Positions 25,894 to 36,627 are shown, numbered from the stretch's first letter. The stretch: DNA of 64,000 nucleotides from CAVTWY01 sp963738615 (GCA_963738615.1 CAVTXI010000004.1:124001-188000); one strand, 5' to 3'. Numbers and translations: made by a program. Notes: a model not told the origin generated them from the sequence alone.

Positions 25894-28212
25894 ATGGTCA
25901 GCGAATGGATCGATCGGGTTGTCGCGAGGACGGCCGCGCGGGTGTCCGCCTTCACGGATCGACTCGCGAAGGTGCTGGCACCCGTCATGCCGTGGTTTTT
26001 CGTCGCGCTGCGGCGAGCATGGGTGCCGACCGTGATCGCTGTGGCTGCGGCGGTGATGTTCTTCGCCGTGCCGCAGAGCCGGGAAGTGCTTCGCGGACTG
26101 AGCGAGCCGGCCCTGGGCTCGCTCGCCGACTTCAACGACAAGGCGCAGCATCGCGCGATCAACGGCCTGTCGTGGGCCTCGTACGTCCTGGCAGCGGTGC
26201 TCATGAGCGCGGCCGTCTGGTATTCGGCGCGGCTGCTCGTGACGGTGGGCGCGCAACGCGGCACGCCGAACGCACTGGAACAACCGGCCGCGGCGTACGC
26301 GGGCCTGATCCGCGCCACCACGTGGTATCCACGTTGGCTCGGTGCCGGCGTCCTCGCGGCATCGGTGGGCGCGCTGGTCTTCGCGAACTACACGCCCGGG
26401 CTGCCCGACTGGCCGGCGCTCGCACTTTCGCTGCTGGCGGTGACCGGGCCGTGGATGGTGGGAGTGGGTTGGTGGCTTCGCAGGAACACGCCGAGGGAAC
26501 GCGCTGCTCGGCTGTGGATGAGCACCGGCGCGGTGGTCACGGCAGGCGCCGTTGCGTGGATGGTCGGCGAGGCCGAAAAGCGCCCGGTCTGGATCTGGAG
26601 CGTCGCCTGCAGCACGTTGCCCGCGATCATGTGGATCGTGCTCGCCGAGCGTCGCAGCGAACTGCAGCGCCGCGGACGGGTCGACCTGAGCCTCCCTGCC
26701 GCGAGCCGCGGCTTCGGCAGCGTGATCATCGTGTCGATCCTCCTCGCGCTGACGGCGGGCGGCGTACTTCTGCTGCTCGCCTTCCTTCCGCCGCTGCCGA
26801 TTCGCGCCTTCGGTTCGGCCGCGGCGGTGCTGGTCTTCCTCGCGGCGACTTGTGCATTCGCTTCGGCAGGCCAACTGTGGTTGCGCTATGTCGCCAGCGA
26901 CGTCCCCGGGCTGACCACGGCCACCACCGCGGTGATCACCCTGCTGATCGCGATATTCGGCCAGGAGGGCCTCGGCGAAGAGACGCTGCCGCCGCCGCCA
27001 ATCACCGCTGCGGCTATGGCCGCAGCCATGGCGCCGCCCGACGTGGTCACGCCGACCCTGTACGTCAACGCCTTCGGCGGCGGGCTGCGCGCCGGCGTCT
27101 TCACCGCGATGGTTCTGGCCCAGGCCGACGATGCGAGCTGCGGCAGGTTCGGCCGACACCTGAAGGCTGCGAGCGGCGTTTCCGGAGGCAGCCTCGGCCT
27201 CGCGACCTACCTGGTGGCGAGGCAGGAGCTCGTCGCAACAGGCATCTGGAAGGACTGCGGTGCAACCGACGTCGAGGTCTCGGCGCCGTTGACCGAGGTG
27301 GTGGTCCACGCGCTCGTGCAGGACCACCTGTCGCCGGTGATCAGTCGCATGCTCGCGGTGGATGCGCCGCATCTGCACGGCCTATTCGCCCAGCCGCCGA
27401 CACGCGGCCAAGCCTTGCTCGACAGCTGGAACGGCGCCCTGCGCACCGCGCTCGAGACATCGCTCGACGTGCAGGCCCCGAAGGATCTGGCGGCCTTCGC
27501 CCTTCCGCTCGCCAAGCTTCATGGTGGGATGACTCCGGCTCCATCGGTGTACTTCAATGCGAGCGACGCGGACTCGGGCCACATCGTCTGGTTCACCAAC
27601 GTCCAAGGCGCGCAGGTCGCCACGCTGGGCCACTCGCCGACGCCTACCGACATCTCGGTAGGCCAGGCCGTGCTGCACAGCGCGCGCTTTCCGCTCGTCA
27701 CGCCGGCCGGGGCCTTCCGCGCGCCCTGGGCTCCCGACGCCAAGCTCAGTCGCCGCTTGGTCGACGGTGGTTACGCCGACAACTCGGGCGCCACGACGTT
27801 GCTCGACGTTGCTCGCAGTGACGGCTGGATCACGGTCAACATCGACGGCAATCCATCTCCCGTACCGTCATGCGCCAAAGCGCCACGTACTCATCCGCCG
27901 ATCGTCACCGCCGTTCGCGGGCTGCTTCAAGCTCGATCGGCGCACGCCGATCAGGCGCTTGATCGCCTAAAGGGATCGGCCGCCGCGGATCGTCGCCTCG
28001 ACCTGAGGCTCGATCTGGCCGCGCTCTACCAGAAGCCGTCAGGGCCTTCCTGCGAACGGATCGCAACCGCGCAGCAACCTCCCCTCGGGTGGTACATGAG
28101 CTACGAAGCAGCCATGCTTCTGCTTCACGCCTCGCGCCCGGCTGCCGAGTCGCTCTGCAAGACGCTGGACCTCGCCTGCCGCCGCCTGCCCGAACTGCCC
28201 CCACTTCGCTGA
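25894..28212 (+). CDS. Patatin-like phospholipase fused to a multi-span membrane domain
   Basis: The protein of about 772 residues has roughly eight or nine hydrophobic spans in residues 30-370, then a catalytic domain. The patatin elements are the oxyanion-hole stretch GGGLRAG (about residue 397), the nucleophile elbow GVSGGSLG (Ser about 429) and the D-G-G motif in LVDGGYADNSG (Asp about 623), which together form a Ser-Asp dyad. Patatin domains deacylate phospholipids or other acyl esters. The last 150 residues are helical with no known domain. ATG 25894 follows GGAGGTGCACG, a strong ribosome binding site. The substrate is unknown. Confidence 0.85.
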   Translation: MVSEWIDRVVARTAARVSAFTDRLAKVLAPVMPWFFVALRRAWVPTVIAVAAAVMFFAVPQSREVLRGLSEPALGSLADFNDKAQHRAINGLSWASYVLAAVLMSAAVWYSARLLVTVGAQRGTPNALEQPAAAYAGLIRATTWYPRWLGAGVLAASVGALVFANYTPGLPDWPALALSLLAVTGPWMVGVGWWLRRNTPRERAARLWMSTGAVVTAGAVAWMVGEAEKRPVWIWSVACSTLPAIMWIVLAERRSELQRRGRVDLSLPAASRGFGSVIIVSILLALTAGGVLLLLAFLPPLPIRAFGSAAAVLVFLAATCAFASAGQLWLRYVASDVPGLTTATTAVITLLIAIFGQEGLGEETLPPPPITAAAMAAAMAPPDVVTPTLYVNAFGGGLRAGVFTAMVLAQADDASCGRFGRHLKAASGVSGGSLGLATYLVARQELVATGIWKDCGATDVEVSAPLTEVVVHALVQDHLSPVISRMLAVDAPHLHGLFAQPPTRGQALLDSWNGALRTALETSLDVQAPKDLAAFALPLAKLHGGMTPAPSVYFNASDADSGHIVWFTNVQGAQVATLGHSPTPTDISVGQAVLHSARFPLVTPAGAFRAPWAPDAKLSRRLVDGGYADNSGATTLLDVARSDGWITVNIDGNPSPVPSCAKAPRTHPPIVTAVRGLLQARSAHADQALDRLKGSAAADRRLDLRLDLAALYQKPSGPSCERIATAQQPPLGWYMSYEAAMLLLHASRPAAESLCKTLDLACRRLPELPPLR

Positions 28213-28282
28213 CACCCTCCACGTTGCTCGTCTTCCCCCGAGGAGGTGCTGTCGCTGGCGGCCCCGGATAATCCGCACCGCC

Positions 28283-29113
28283 ATGCACGATCCCACCCTC
28301 TTCCCCTACGAAACTTTCATGCGCCACGTCTTCGAACATGGCGTGAAGAAGGGCGACCGCACCGGCACCGGCACGCGCAGCGTGTTCGGCCACCAGATGC
28401 GCTTCGATCTGCGCAAGGGCTTCCCACTGATCACCACGAAGAAGGTGCACGTCAAGTCGATCGTGCTCGAGCTGCTGTGGTTCCTGCGCGGCGACGGCAA
28501 CGCGACATGGCTGCAGGAGCGCGGCGTGACGATCTGGAACGAGTGGGCGAAGCCCGACGGTGACCTGGGCCCGGTGTATGGCGTGCAGTGGCGCAGTTGG
28601 CCCACGCCCGACGGCGGGCACATCGACCAGATCGCCGATGTCGTGAAGCAATTGAAATCGAACCCCGACTCGCGCCGCATCATCGTCAGCGCGTGGAACG
28701 TGGCCGAGCTGTCGAAAATGGCGCTGCTGCCGTGCCACGCGTTCTTCCAGTTCTGGGTCGCGCCGCCTGCGGCAACAGGTGAACGCGGGCGGCTGTCGTG
28801 TCAGCTCTATCAACGCAGTGCCGACATCTTCCTCGGCGTGCCGTTCAACATCGCCAGCTACGCGCTGCTGACGCACATGCTGGCGCAGCAATGCGACCTC
28901 GAGGTCGGCGACTTCATCTGGACCGGCGGCGATTGCCACATCTACGACAACCACGTCGAGCAGGTGCACACGCAGCTGGCGCGTGAACCGCGGCCCTACC
29001 CCACGCTGGTGATCGGGCGCAAGCCGGCGTCGATCTTCGACTACGCATTCGACGACTTCGCCTTCGAAGGCTACGACCCGCACCCGGCGATCAAGGCGCC
29101 GGTGGCGGTGTGA
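28283..29113 (+). CDS. thyA: Thymidylate synthase
   Basis: ThyA methylates dUMP to dTMP using methylenetetrahydrofolate. The 276-residue protein has the full set of family motifs: DRTGTGTRSVFGHQMRFDL near the N-terminus, the catalytic Cys in LLPCHAFFQFWV, QLYQRSADIFLGVPFNIASYA, and the C-terminal DFAFEGYDPHPAIKAPVAV. Its partner gene folA is in the window at 60.8 kb rather than next door. Its stop codon overlaps the GTG start of the following transporter gene. Confidence 0.97.
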   Translation: MHDPTLFPYETFMRHVFEHGVKKGDRTGTGTRSVFGHQMRFDLRKGFPLITTKKVHVKSIVLELLWFLRGDGNATWLQERGVTIWNEWAKPDGDLGPVYGVQWRSWPTPDGGHIDQIADVVKQLKSNPDSRRIIVSAWNVAELSKMALLPCHAFFQFWVAPPAATGERGRLSCQLYQRSADIFLGVPFNIASYALLTHMLAQQCDLEVGDFIWTGGDCHIYDNHVEQVHTQLAREPRPYPTLVIGRKPASIFDYAFDDFAFEGYDPHPAIKAPVAV

Positions 29114-30284
29114 CTTCGACCGCACGCCCGCAGCCGCCGCGCGGTGCACCGCTTGCACGGCCGCGCTGGCCGCAGGCAACTTCGTCATCGGCACCGGCGT
29201 GCTGGTCGTCGTCGGCCTGCTGAACGTGATGGCGCAGGACCTGGGCACGTCGATTCCTGTGACGGGGCAATTGCTGACGGTGGGCGCGTTGACGGTTGGC
29301 ATCAGTGCGCCACTGCTGGCCGTGTTCCTCAGCCGCATCGAGCGGCACCGATTGCTCGTGATGTCGCTCGTGGGCTATGCCATCGGGCATGTCGCCTGCG
29401 CGCTCGCGCCGAACTACGCGATGCTGATGCTGCTGCGCGTGTTGACGCTGACCGGCGCGGCGGTCTTCACGCCGCAAGCTGCGGCCGCGGCCGGCGCGAT
29501 GGTGCCCGGTGCCGGACGCTCGGGGGCGGTGGCGAGCGTGTTCATCGGCTGGTCGATCGCGTCGGTCGCGGGCGCGCCGCTGGGCACGTGGCTCGGCACT
29601 CGCTTCGGTTGGCGCGCGGCGATGCTGGCCGTGGCGCTGCTCACGCTCGTGGCGGCGGTGCTGGTGCGTCGCGAAGGTGCCGCGCAAGATATCGACGCCG
29701 CCGCTGCCGCTGTCGACCTTCGGCGAAGTGGCCCGCCACCCGACGCTGCCGCGCATCCTGCTCGTGACGCTGGTGCAGGCCACGGCGATGTTCACGCTCT
29801 TCGCCTACATCGCGCCGCTGGTGCAGGCCGCGCTGGGCAGCGTCGAGCCGGTGAGCCTGGTGCTGGCGGCGCTCGGCCTGGCCGGCGTGGTCGGCAACGC
29901 GTGGGCGGTGAAGCTGCTGCCGCGCTGGGGCGCGCCGCGCACGGTCACGACCGCGATCGTCTCGATGGCGATCGGCGCGGCGCTGCTGCCGCTGGGGCAA
30001 GGCAGCACGTGGCTGTTCTGCCTGGTGGCGGCGGCGATGGGGGCTGGGCGGCTTCGCGACCAACTCGTCGCAGCAGGCGCGGCTGGCGACGACGGCGCCG
30101 CTGCTCACACCGGCGTCGGTGGCGATGAACACCAGCGCGATCTATCTCGGCCAGGCCGCGGGCGCGCTGGCGGCGGGCTGCTGATCGGCTACGGCATGGT
30201 CGCGATGGTCGCGGCGTCGGTGGCGCTGTATCTGGCGCGGCCGCGGTGTCGCGCTGGGTCGGTGACCATCGGCCCACGCCATGA
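29110..30284 (+). pseudogene. MFS transporter (several frameshifts)
   Basis: This is an MFS exporter similar to the arabinose-efflux/chloramphenicol-resistance group, reconstructed across frames. It starts at GTG 29110 and shifts at about 29155 into AALAAGNFVIGTGVLVVVG. One frame then runs through GWRAAMLAVALLT until about 29690, another through LLVTLVQATAMFTLFAYIAPLVQAAL to about 30045, a third through GFATNSSQQARL to about 30180, and a last one to 30284. At least five indels are needed. About 12 spans are recognisable. The substrate is unknown. Confidence 0.7.
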
Positions 30285-30302
30285 CGACGACGCCCATCAG
30301 GC

Positions 30303-31198
30303 ATGACGCGCGCCACCGTTGCCGCCGTCGTCTTCATCACGCTGGTGTGGGGCCTGAACTGGCCGATGATGAAGTTCTCGCTGCGCGAGATCACGCCGCT
30401 GTACTTTCGCGCGATCACGATGACCGGCGGCGTGCTGCTGCTGGTAGCGTGGTTGAAGCTGCGCGGCACGTCGATGGCGATGACACGCCCCCAGTGGCGC
30501 GCGGTCGCGTGGCTGGCGCTGCCGAACGTGCTGGGCTGGCACCTGTTCTCGATCCTTGGCGTGCAGGCGTTGGCGTCGGGCCGCGCGGCCACGCTGGGCT
30601 TCACGATGCCGATCTGGACGCTGCTGCTGGGCGCGCTGTTCTTCGGCCAGCGGTTGAACCGGCGCGGCATCGTCGCGGCCGTGTGTGCGGCCACGGCGGT
30701 GGCGCTGCTGGTCGCCGACGAGTTCAGCGCGCTGGCGGGCCGGCCCGTGGGCATCGCGTGGATGCAGGTCGCGGCGATCAGTTGGGCGCTGGGCACGTTG
30801 ATGCTGCGGCGCACGCCGCTGCCGCTGCCCACCGACGTGATCACCGACGTGGATGATGGCGATGTCGAGCGTCGCGTTCTGGGTGCTGGCCGTCGCGCTC
30901 GAACCCGTGCCGTCGTTGTCGTTCAGTGCGCCGATGTGGGCTGCGCTGGCGTGGGGCGTGGTCATCAACTACGCGCTCGCGCAGATCATCTGGTTCGCGC
31001 TGGCGCGCAAGCTTGCCGCCGCAGGCCAGCACCTTCGCGTTGATGGCGGTGCCGCTGGTGGGCGCGATGTCGGCGGGCTTCATCGTGAACGAGCCGCTGC
31101 GAACCACCGACCTGATCGCCGCGGGCTTCGTGATGGCGGCGATTGCCAGCGCGTTGTGGCCATCGGCGAAAGCCTCCGCCGCAACCAAGCGCAAGTAG
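30303..31198 (+). pseudogene. EamA/DMT-family transporter (two frameshifts)
   Basis: This is a drug/metabolite transporter of about ten spans with two EamA repeats. It begins MTRATVAAVVFITLVWGLNWP, the usual family N-terminus. The first frame is intact to about 30840, the second (AFWVLAVALEPVPSLSFSAP) runs to about 31020, and the third (FALMAVPLVGAMSAGFIVNEPL) ends at 31198. Two single-base indels would restore one protein of about 300 residues. The substrate is unknown; it could be an amino acid or metabolite exporter. Confidence 0.75.
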
Positions 31199-31317
31199 TC
31201 TCGCGAAAGCCGACCTGTCTGCTGGCCCGCACCGCAGCGGACCGCGACGTTATGTCGCGCGGACTCGGCCCGAGCACCGCCCTGCCGGCAACCAGAATGC
31301 CGCAGGGAGATACGTGC

Positions 31318-31782
31318 ATGACACCGAAGACCGCTGCGGACCCGACATCCGATGCCCGACGCGGATGTGTACGTGGATGTGGGCGTGATCGTGGCTTCAC
31401 CCTGCTCGAACTGCTGGTCGTGATGGTCATCATCGGCTTGCTGGTCAGCTACGTGGGGCCGCGCTTCTTTGCGCAGATCGGCAAGTCCGAGGTGAAAGCC
31501 ACGCGCGCGCAGATGGACGCGCTCGAGAAGGCGCTCGAGCAGTACCGCATCGACGTCGGGCGCTTCCCCAACACCGAGCAGGGCCTGACGGCGCTGTTCG
31601 CGCGGCCGAAAGACGAGCCGAAGTGGGCCGGGCCCTATCTGAAGAAGGCTGTGCCGCCCGATGCATGGGGCCGTCCCTTCCAGTACAAAACGCCTGGCGA
31701 GCGCGCCGAGTTCGACCTGATCTCGCTGGGTCGTGACGGCCGCACGGGCGGCAGCGGCGAAGACGCCGACATCATTCACTGA
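31318..31782 (+). CDS. gspG: Type II secretion major pseudopilin GspG
   Basis: The 154-residue protein has a long basic leader followed by the prepilin cleavage site and helix G-F-T-L-L-E-L-L-V-V-M-V-I-I-G-L-L, with the conserved Glu5. The C-terminal GspG motifs are clear: YRIDVGRFPNTEQGLTALF, WAGPYLKKAVPPDAWGRPFQY and the calcium-site loop (SLGRDGRTGGSGEDADI). GspG forms the shaft of the T2SS pseudopilus. It is the first gene of the secretion operon, 26 bases ahead of gspF. ATG 31297 is an alternative start. Confidence 0.95.
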   Translation: MTPKTAADPTSDARRGCVRGCGRDRGFTLLELLVVMVIIGLLVSYVGPRFFAQIGKSEVKATRAQMDALEKALEQYRIDVGRFPNTEQGLTALFARPKDEPKWAGPYLKKAVPPDAWGRPFQYKTPGERAEFDLISLGRDGRTGGSGEDADIIH

Positions 31783-31808
31783 CCGGCGCGTCTGGGCGCG
31801 CAAACGCG

Positions 31809-33002
31809 TTGAAATTCGATGTCAAGGCACTGAACGCCGCCGGCAACGTGTTGACGGTGAGCGTCGACGCAGCCGACGCGGCCGACGCACGCAGGGCCGC
31901 CGACAGCCAAGGCATGGCGGTTCTGGGCTTGAAGGCGGCACGGCCATGGGCACGGTGGTTGCGCCGGCCACGTGACGGGGCGCTGGTGCTCGAGCTGTTC
32001 GGTCACGAATTGGTGTCACTGCTCGACGCAGGGTTGTCGCTGGTCGAGGCGATCGATCTGCTGGCCGACAAGGAACGCGACCGCGGCGCCGCCGCCACGC
32101 TGCGCATGCTTCGCGACGACCTGCACCGCGGCTGCAGCTTGGCTGACGCGCTGGACCGCCAGCCCGGAGCGTTCGCACCACTGTTCGTGGCGGCGATGCG
32201 GGCCGCGCAACGCAGCGGCGACGTGCAGGAAGCGCTGACCCGCTACCTCGACTACCGCGCGCAGGTCGACCGCGTGCGAACCAAGCTCGTGTCGGCGTCG
32301 GTCTATCCGCTGCTGCTGTTGGGCGTCGGTGGCTTGGTGATGGCTTTCATGCTGTTGTACGTCGTGCCCAAGTTCAGCCGGCTGTACGAAGAGATCGGCG
32401 GTTCGCTGCCCGCACTGACGCGCGTGCTGGTGGCCTGGGGCAACCTGCTCGAAGCCCACGGCGCTGCGGTGATCGCCACGCTGGGCGCGCTGCTGCTCAC
32501 CACCGTGTTCGCGCTCACGCGCCCGCAGCTGCACCGCTGGCTGGCCCCACGGTTGTGGCGGCTGCCCGGCGTCGGTGAGCGCCTGCGCGTGTACGAACTG
32601 GCGCGCTTCTATCGCACGCTGGGCATGTTGCTGAAGAGCGGCATCGCGTTGCCGACCGCGCTCGACATGGCCGGTGGCGTGTTGTCGCCGCTGTTGCGCC
32701 ACGCGTTGAAGCGCGCGGCGCACGCGGTGCGCGCCGGCCAACCCGTGTCGGCGTCGTTCGAGCGCGAAGTGCTGGCCACGCGCGTGTCGCTGCGTCTTCT
32801 GGCGGTAGGCGAACGCAGTGGGCGCATGCCGCAGATGGTGACGCGCATAGCCAGCTTCCACGAGGACGAACTCGCGCGCTGGATCGACTGGTTCATCCGA
32901 CTCTTCGAGCCGGCGTTGATGGTGTTGATCGGTGCGCTGGTCGGCTTGATCGTCGTCCTTTTGTACCTGCCGATCTTCGAGTTGGCCGAAAGCATCGGCT
33001 GA
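31809..33002 (+). CDS. gspF: Type II secretion inner-membrane platform protein GspF
   Basis: The 397-residue protein is the polytopic platform that couples the ATPase to pseudopilus assembly. It has the N-terminal Y/F-x-V-K-A-L-N region, two GspF cytoplasmic repeats (ELVSLLDAGLSLVEAIDLLAD and RTLGMLLKSGIALPTALDMAGG), and three transmembrane helices ending in VGLIVVLLYLPIFELAESIG. Length and architecture are typical of GspF/PilC. It starts at TTG 31809. Confidence 0.95.
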   Translation: MKFDVKALNAAGNVLTVSVDAADAADARRAADSQGMAVLGLKAARPWARWLRRPRDGALVLELFGHELVSLLDAGLSLVEAIDLLADKERDRGAAATLRMLRDDLHRGCSLADALDRQPGAFAPLFVAAMRAAQRSGDVQEALTRYLDYRAQVDRVRTKLVSASVYPLLLLGVGGLVMAFMLLYVVPKFSRLYEEIGGSLPALTRVLVAWGNLLEAHGAAVIATLGALLLTTVFALTRPQLHRWLAPRLWRLPGVGERLRVYELARFYRTLGMLLKSGIALPTALDMAGGVLSPLLRHALKRAAHAVRAGQPVSASFEREVLATRVSLRLLAVGERSGRMPQMVTRIASFHEDELARWIDWFIRLFEPALMVLIGALVGLIVVLLYLPIFELAESIG

Positions 33003-33093
33003 CCCTGCACGGACTGCGCGCTTTTGCCGCAGGCCGGCGTGACATCTCGTCGCGGTCGCCGCGCCATCATGCTGGTGTGTCCGAATTCGTCAC

Positions 33094-34801
33094 ATGAACA
33101 ACGTCGCCTTGCACAGCGTGCCGCCGACGGACACGTTCGCCGCGGCCGACATCGCAAGTGCACGTGCCAGCGCGCGCGCGGCAGGTTCACGCGTGGTCGA
33201 TGCACTGGAAGTCGGCGTCGCATTGGCACCGTCGGAGTTCGTGCGGCGCCTGGCGGCCACGTTGCACTTTGGCGTGTTCACGATGTCGGACTTGCACCGG
33301 CTCGATCCCGCATTCGACCTGCTGCCTTTCACCGAAGCGCTGAACCGCGAGTGTGTCGCGTTGCGCGACGCGACGCACAGCCTGTACGTCGCGCTGGGCG
33401 ACCCATTCGACCCCGCGATACGGTCCTGGGCCGAGCAGCGCATCGACGCGCCCTTCGAGTTCCGCCTTGCACACCCGGCCGACATCCGCGCCCTGCTGTC
33501 GCGCCACGAAGAGTCGCTGCGCGCCATGGACAGCGTGCTGGTCGACAGCGCCGCCAACGCGCCCCGATCGATGACGAAGGAGCGTCGCTGTCCCTGACCA
33601 GCATCAGCGAAGACACCAGCCCGGTGGTCAAGCTGGTGAACTCGACGCTGTACGACGCGCTGAAGGCCGGCGCCAGCGACATCCACCTGGAGACCGACGC
33701 CGGCGGCCTGGCCATCAAGTACCGCATCGACGGCGTGCTGACGACGGTCGGCGCGGTCGCGGGCACGGAACTGGCCGAACAGGTGATTTCGCGCATCAAG
33801 GTGCATGGCCGAACTCGACATCGCCGAGCGGCGCGTGCCGCAGGACGGCCGTTTCAAGGTGGCGGTCAGGGCCGCGAAGATCGATTTCCGCGTGTCGATC
33901 ATGCCGAGCATCTTCGGCGAGGACGCGGTGCTGCGCATTCTCGACAAGCAGGCGCCTGACCGACAGATCAGCGGGCCTGCGCCTGGACAGCCTCGGCTTC
34001 GACGACGCGACATCGCGCGCGCTGCGCCGGCTGGCGCAGCGAGCCCTACGGCATGCTGCTGGTCACCGGCCCGACCGGCAGCGGCAAGACCACCACGCTG
34101 TATGCGGTGATCACCGAGATCAACAACGGCCAGGACAAGATCATCACCATCGAAGACCCGGTCGAATACCAGCTGCCCGGCGTGCTGCAGATTCCGGTCA
34201 ACGAAAAGAAGGGGCTGACCTTCGCGCGCGGCCTGCGCTCGATCCTGCGCCACGATCCGGACAAGATCATGGTCGGCGAAATCCGCGACCCGGAAACCGC
34301 GCAGATCGCCGTGCAGTCGGCGCTGACCGGCCACCTGGTGTTCACCACCGTGCACGCCAACAACGTGTTCGACGTGATCGGCCGCTTCACCCACATGGGG
34401 GTCGACCCCTACAGCTTTGTCTCGGCGCTGAACGGCGTCCTGGCGCAGCGCCTGGTGCGCCTGGTGTGCGCCAAATGCGCCGTGCCTGTCGTGCCCGACG
34501 CCGAGGGCTCGTTGCGGAGTCGGGCTTGAGTGTCGATCTTCGTGCGGGCGGGCCGCTGCGCGCGGGTCGTGGCTGCGGCCGCTGCCGCGGCACAGGGTAC
34601 CGTGGCCGCAGTGCGATTTCGGAGATCTTGCAGCTCAACGACAACATGCGCGAGGCCATCGTGCGCGGTGACGGTGTGCGTGCGCTGCGCACCGCCGCGC
34701 AAGCTGTAGGCATGCGCTCGCTGCGCGACGTGGCGCTCGATGCCGTGCGGGCCGGCCGCACCACCCTGCAGGAGGTCAACCGTGTCACGTTGGTGGCCTG
34801 A
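33094..34801 (+). pseudogene. gspE: Type II secretion ATPase GspE (five frameshifts)
   Basis: GspE/PilB is the hexameric ATPase that drives pseudopilus extension. All landmarks are present across frames: an N-terminal domain (33094 to about 33560), the N2 domain with ASDIHLETDAGGLAIKYRIDG, Walker A GPTGSGKTTTLYAV, Asp box IEDPVEYQLPGVLQ, Walker B ILRHDPDKIMVGEIRDPETA, His box GHLVFTTVHANNVFDV, and the zinc-binding Cys pairs (CAKC, then CGRC). Indels near 33560, 33806, 33970, 34040 and 34505 break it. Because every motif survives, these look like sequence errors. Confidence 0.92.
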
Positions 34802-35573
34802 GCCGCTGCGCCTGGGCCTGGGGGACGAACAGGTCGAAGTGATCCGCTGCGGCCGCGGCTTGCGCCGGCACAACGTTCGCGATCCCGCAAGGACCACGAT
34901 CCAGCCCTTCGACGCTGCGCCCGGCGGCGCGGCACCGTGGTCCAGCGCACTCGACGCTCTCGACGAAGCGTTGCAGCGCTCGGGGGTGCGCGACGGCGCG
35001 GCGCGCGCGGTGCTGTCGACCTGCTTGGTTCGGTACGACGTGCTGCGCTGGCACGACGACGTGCACAGCCAGCGCGAACTCGAGCAGTTGGCGCGGCTTC
35101 GCTTTCAACTCACCTACGGTGCGGCCGCCGACGGCTGGGACGTGCGTGTGAGCAACGCGCCTGGGGGCCACCCTCGCATGGCTTGCGCTGTCGACCGTGG
35201 CCTGATCGACGGCCTGCGCGAGCGCCTGGCACGCCGTCGCGTCAAGCTCGGCGGTGTTGCGCCCGCTGCTCATGGCGGCTGACAACGCCGCGCGGCAACG
35301 CCTGGGCGACAGCGCCACGCTGGTGCTGCTCGAGCCCACGCGCTGGTGCTTGATCCGCACCGAACAGCAGCGCTGGCAACACGTGGTGGTGCGCCGCGTG
35401 GGCACCGATGCGGCGCGCACGATCGATCAAGAGTTGGCCACGCTGTCGGGCAGCCACCCGAACCGCCGCTGGTCGCGCTGCTGGTCGGGCGCGACGTGCA
35501 ATGGCCGATCGCGCCCTCACGTGTTCCGAAGCGCGTGGCGCGCTACAGCCTCGCGTGCTGCGCGGCGATGTGA
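34782..35573 (+). pseudogene. PilM/GspL-like secretion assembly protein (two frameshifts)
   Basis: GTG at 34782 has a strong ribosome binding site (AGGAGGT, seven bases upstream) and overlaps the gspE end. The product begins SRWWPEPLRLGLGDEQVEV and resembles the divergent actin-like cytoplasmic component (PilM or the N-terminal domain of GspL) of Burkholderiales secretion loci. The frame breaks near 35260 and again near 35465. It ends at 35573, overlapping the next start as TGATG. The assignment rests mainly on position and weak similarity. Confidence 0.65.
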
Positions 35574-36091
35574 TGCGCGCGCTGGATCTCGACTTTGAAC
35601 GCCGCCGTCGCAGCTGGCCCGCCTGGCTGCTGTTGGTCGCGGGCCTGGGCACCGCGGCCGACGCTGCGTGGCGCTGCGTGCAGCTTCACGCACGAACGCG
35701 CGCAGTGGCACAACGGCGCCTCGCCGAGCCTGCACAGCGCCGCGCGCCGCCCGCTCCGCCGCCGCCGGACGAGCGCATGCAGCGCGAGCTGGTCGCCGCG
35801 CGCCAGGTGCTGCAGGAACTGGCCCTGCCGTGGAACGCGCTGCTGCGCGACATCGAAGGTGCCATCGGCGACCACACCGCGTTGCTGAGCATCGAACCCG
35901 ACGCGTCGCGGCGCCAAGTGCGCATCGGCGGCGAGGCACGACGCTACGGCGACGCGCTCGACTTCATGCATCGCCTGGACAGCACGCCGATGTTGATGAC
36001 CGTGCACCTGCTGAACCACCAGGTCCGTGACGATGTTCCCGAGCGCCCGGTGCAGTTCACGATGGCCGCGGCTTGGAGGACGATGCCGTGA
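35573..36091 (+). CDS. PilN-like inner-membrane assembly protein
   Basis: The 172-residue protein starts MRALDLDFERRRRSWPAWLLLVAGLG and has one N-terminal transmembrane helix (residues about 16-32). A coiled region and a ferredoxin-like periplasmic domain follow, with WNALLRDIEGAIGDHTALLSIEPD...VRIGGEARRYGDALDFMHRLD. This is the PilN/GspL C-terminal fold, and it sits between PilM- and PilO-like genes as in type IV pilus loci. It should link the cytoplasmic actin-like partner to the PilO-like protein. Confidence 0.8.
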   Translation: MRALDLDFERRRRSWPAWLLLVAGLGTAADAAWRCVQLHARTRAVAQRRLAEPAQRRAPPAPPPPDERMQRELVAARQVLQELALPWNALLRDIEGAIGDHTALLSIEPDASRRQVRIGGEARRYGDALDFMHRLDSTPMLMTVHLLNHQVRDDVPERPVQFTMAAAWRTMP

Positions 36092-36627
36092 AGCGCGTTC
36101 GCTTCTGGCTGAACACGCGCGGCGCGGTGTGGGCGGGTTTGGCCGGCGCAGCGTTGCTGCTGGCGGCCGTGTGCACCCAATGGTTTGCCGTGGCGCCGCT
36201 CGAGCGCGAAGTGGCCGCACTGCGGCAGGTTCCGTCCGCGCGTGACGAGTTGCAAGACCGGACCAGCAATCCCTGGCCGGCGCAGCGCGACGCCGCAGGC
36301 GCGGCTCGCGGCGTTTCGCAGCCACTTCAGTGCCGACCCCGCATTGGCGACGCGCCTTGCGCGCCTGCACGCGTTGCGCTGTTCGAGCATGGGCTCGAAC
36401 TCCAGCGCGGCGACTATCGACTGACAGCGGTCGGTGACGACGGGCTGGCGCGCTACCGCATGGAAGTGCCGATTCAAGGCCGCTACCCGAACATCCGCGC
36501 CTTCGCGCTGCAGGCCCTGCACGAGATGCCCACGGTGGCGCTCGAGCAGTTGCAGTTCCAGCGCCGCAGCGTGACCGACCAACAGGTCGACGCCGTGATG
36601 TCCTTCAACTTGTTCATCGCGCGATGA
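36088..36627 (+). pseudogene. PilO/GspM-like inner-membrane assembly protein (double frameshift)
   Basis: GTG 36088 overlaps the previous stop. One N-terminal transmembrane helix (WAGLAGAALLLAAVCTQWFAV) is followed by a short coiled coil and a C-terminal ferredoxin-like domain (YRMEVPIQGRYPNIRAFALQALHEMP), typical of PilO/GspM. Between about 36270 and 36385 the true reading (ARLAAFRSHFSADPALATRLARLHAL) is in another frame, bounded by two compensating indels. The single long frame therefore contains about 35 wrong residues but still reaches the correct stop. Confidence 0.78.

Noticed and set aside
25870..27378. Minus-strand open frame of 502 codons antisense to the patatin-like gene
   Set aside because: Low-complexity Arg/Gln-rich translation; the plus strand has membrane spans and catalytic motifs.
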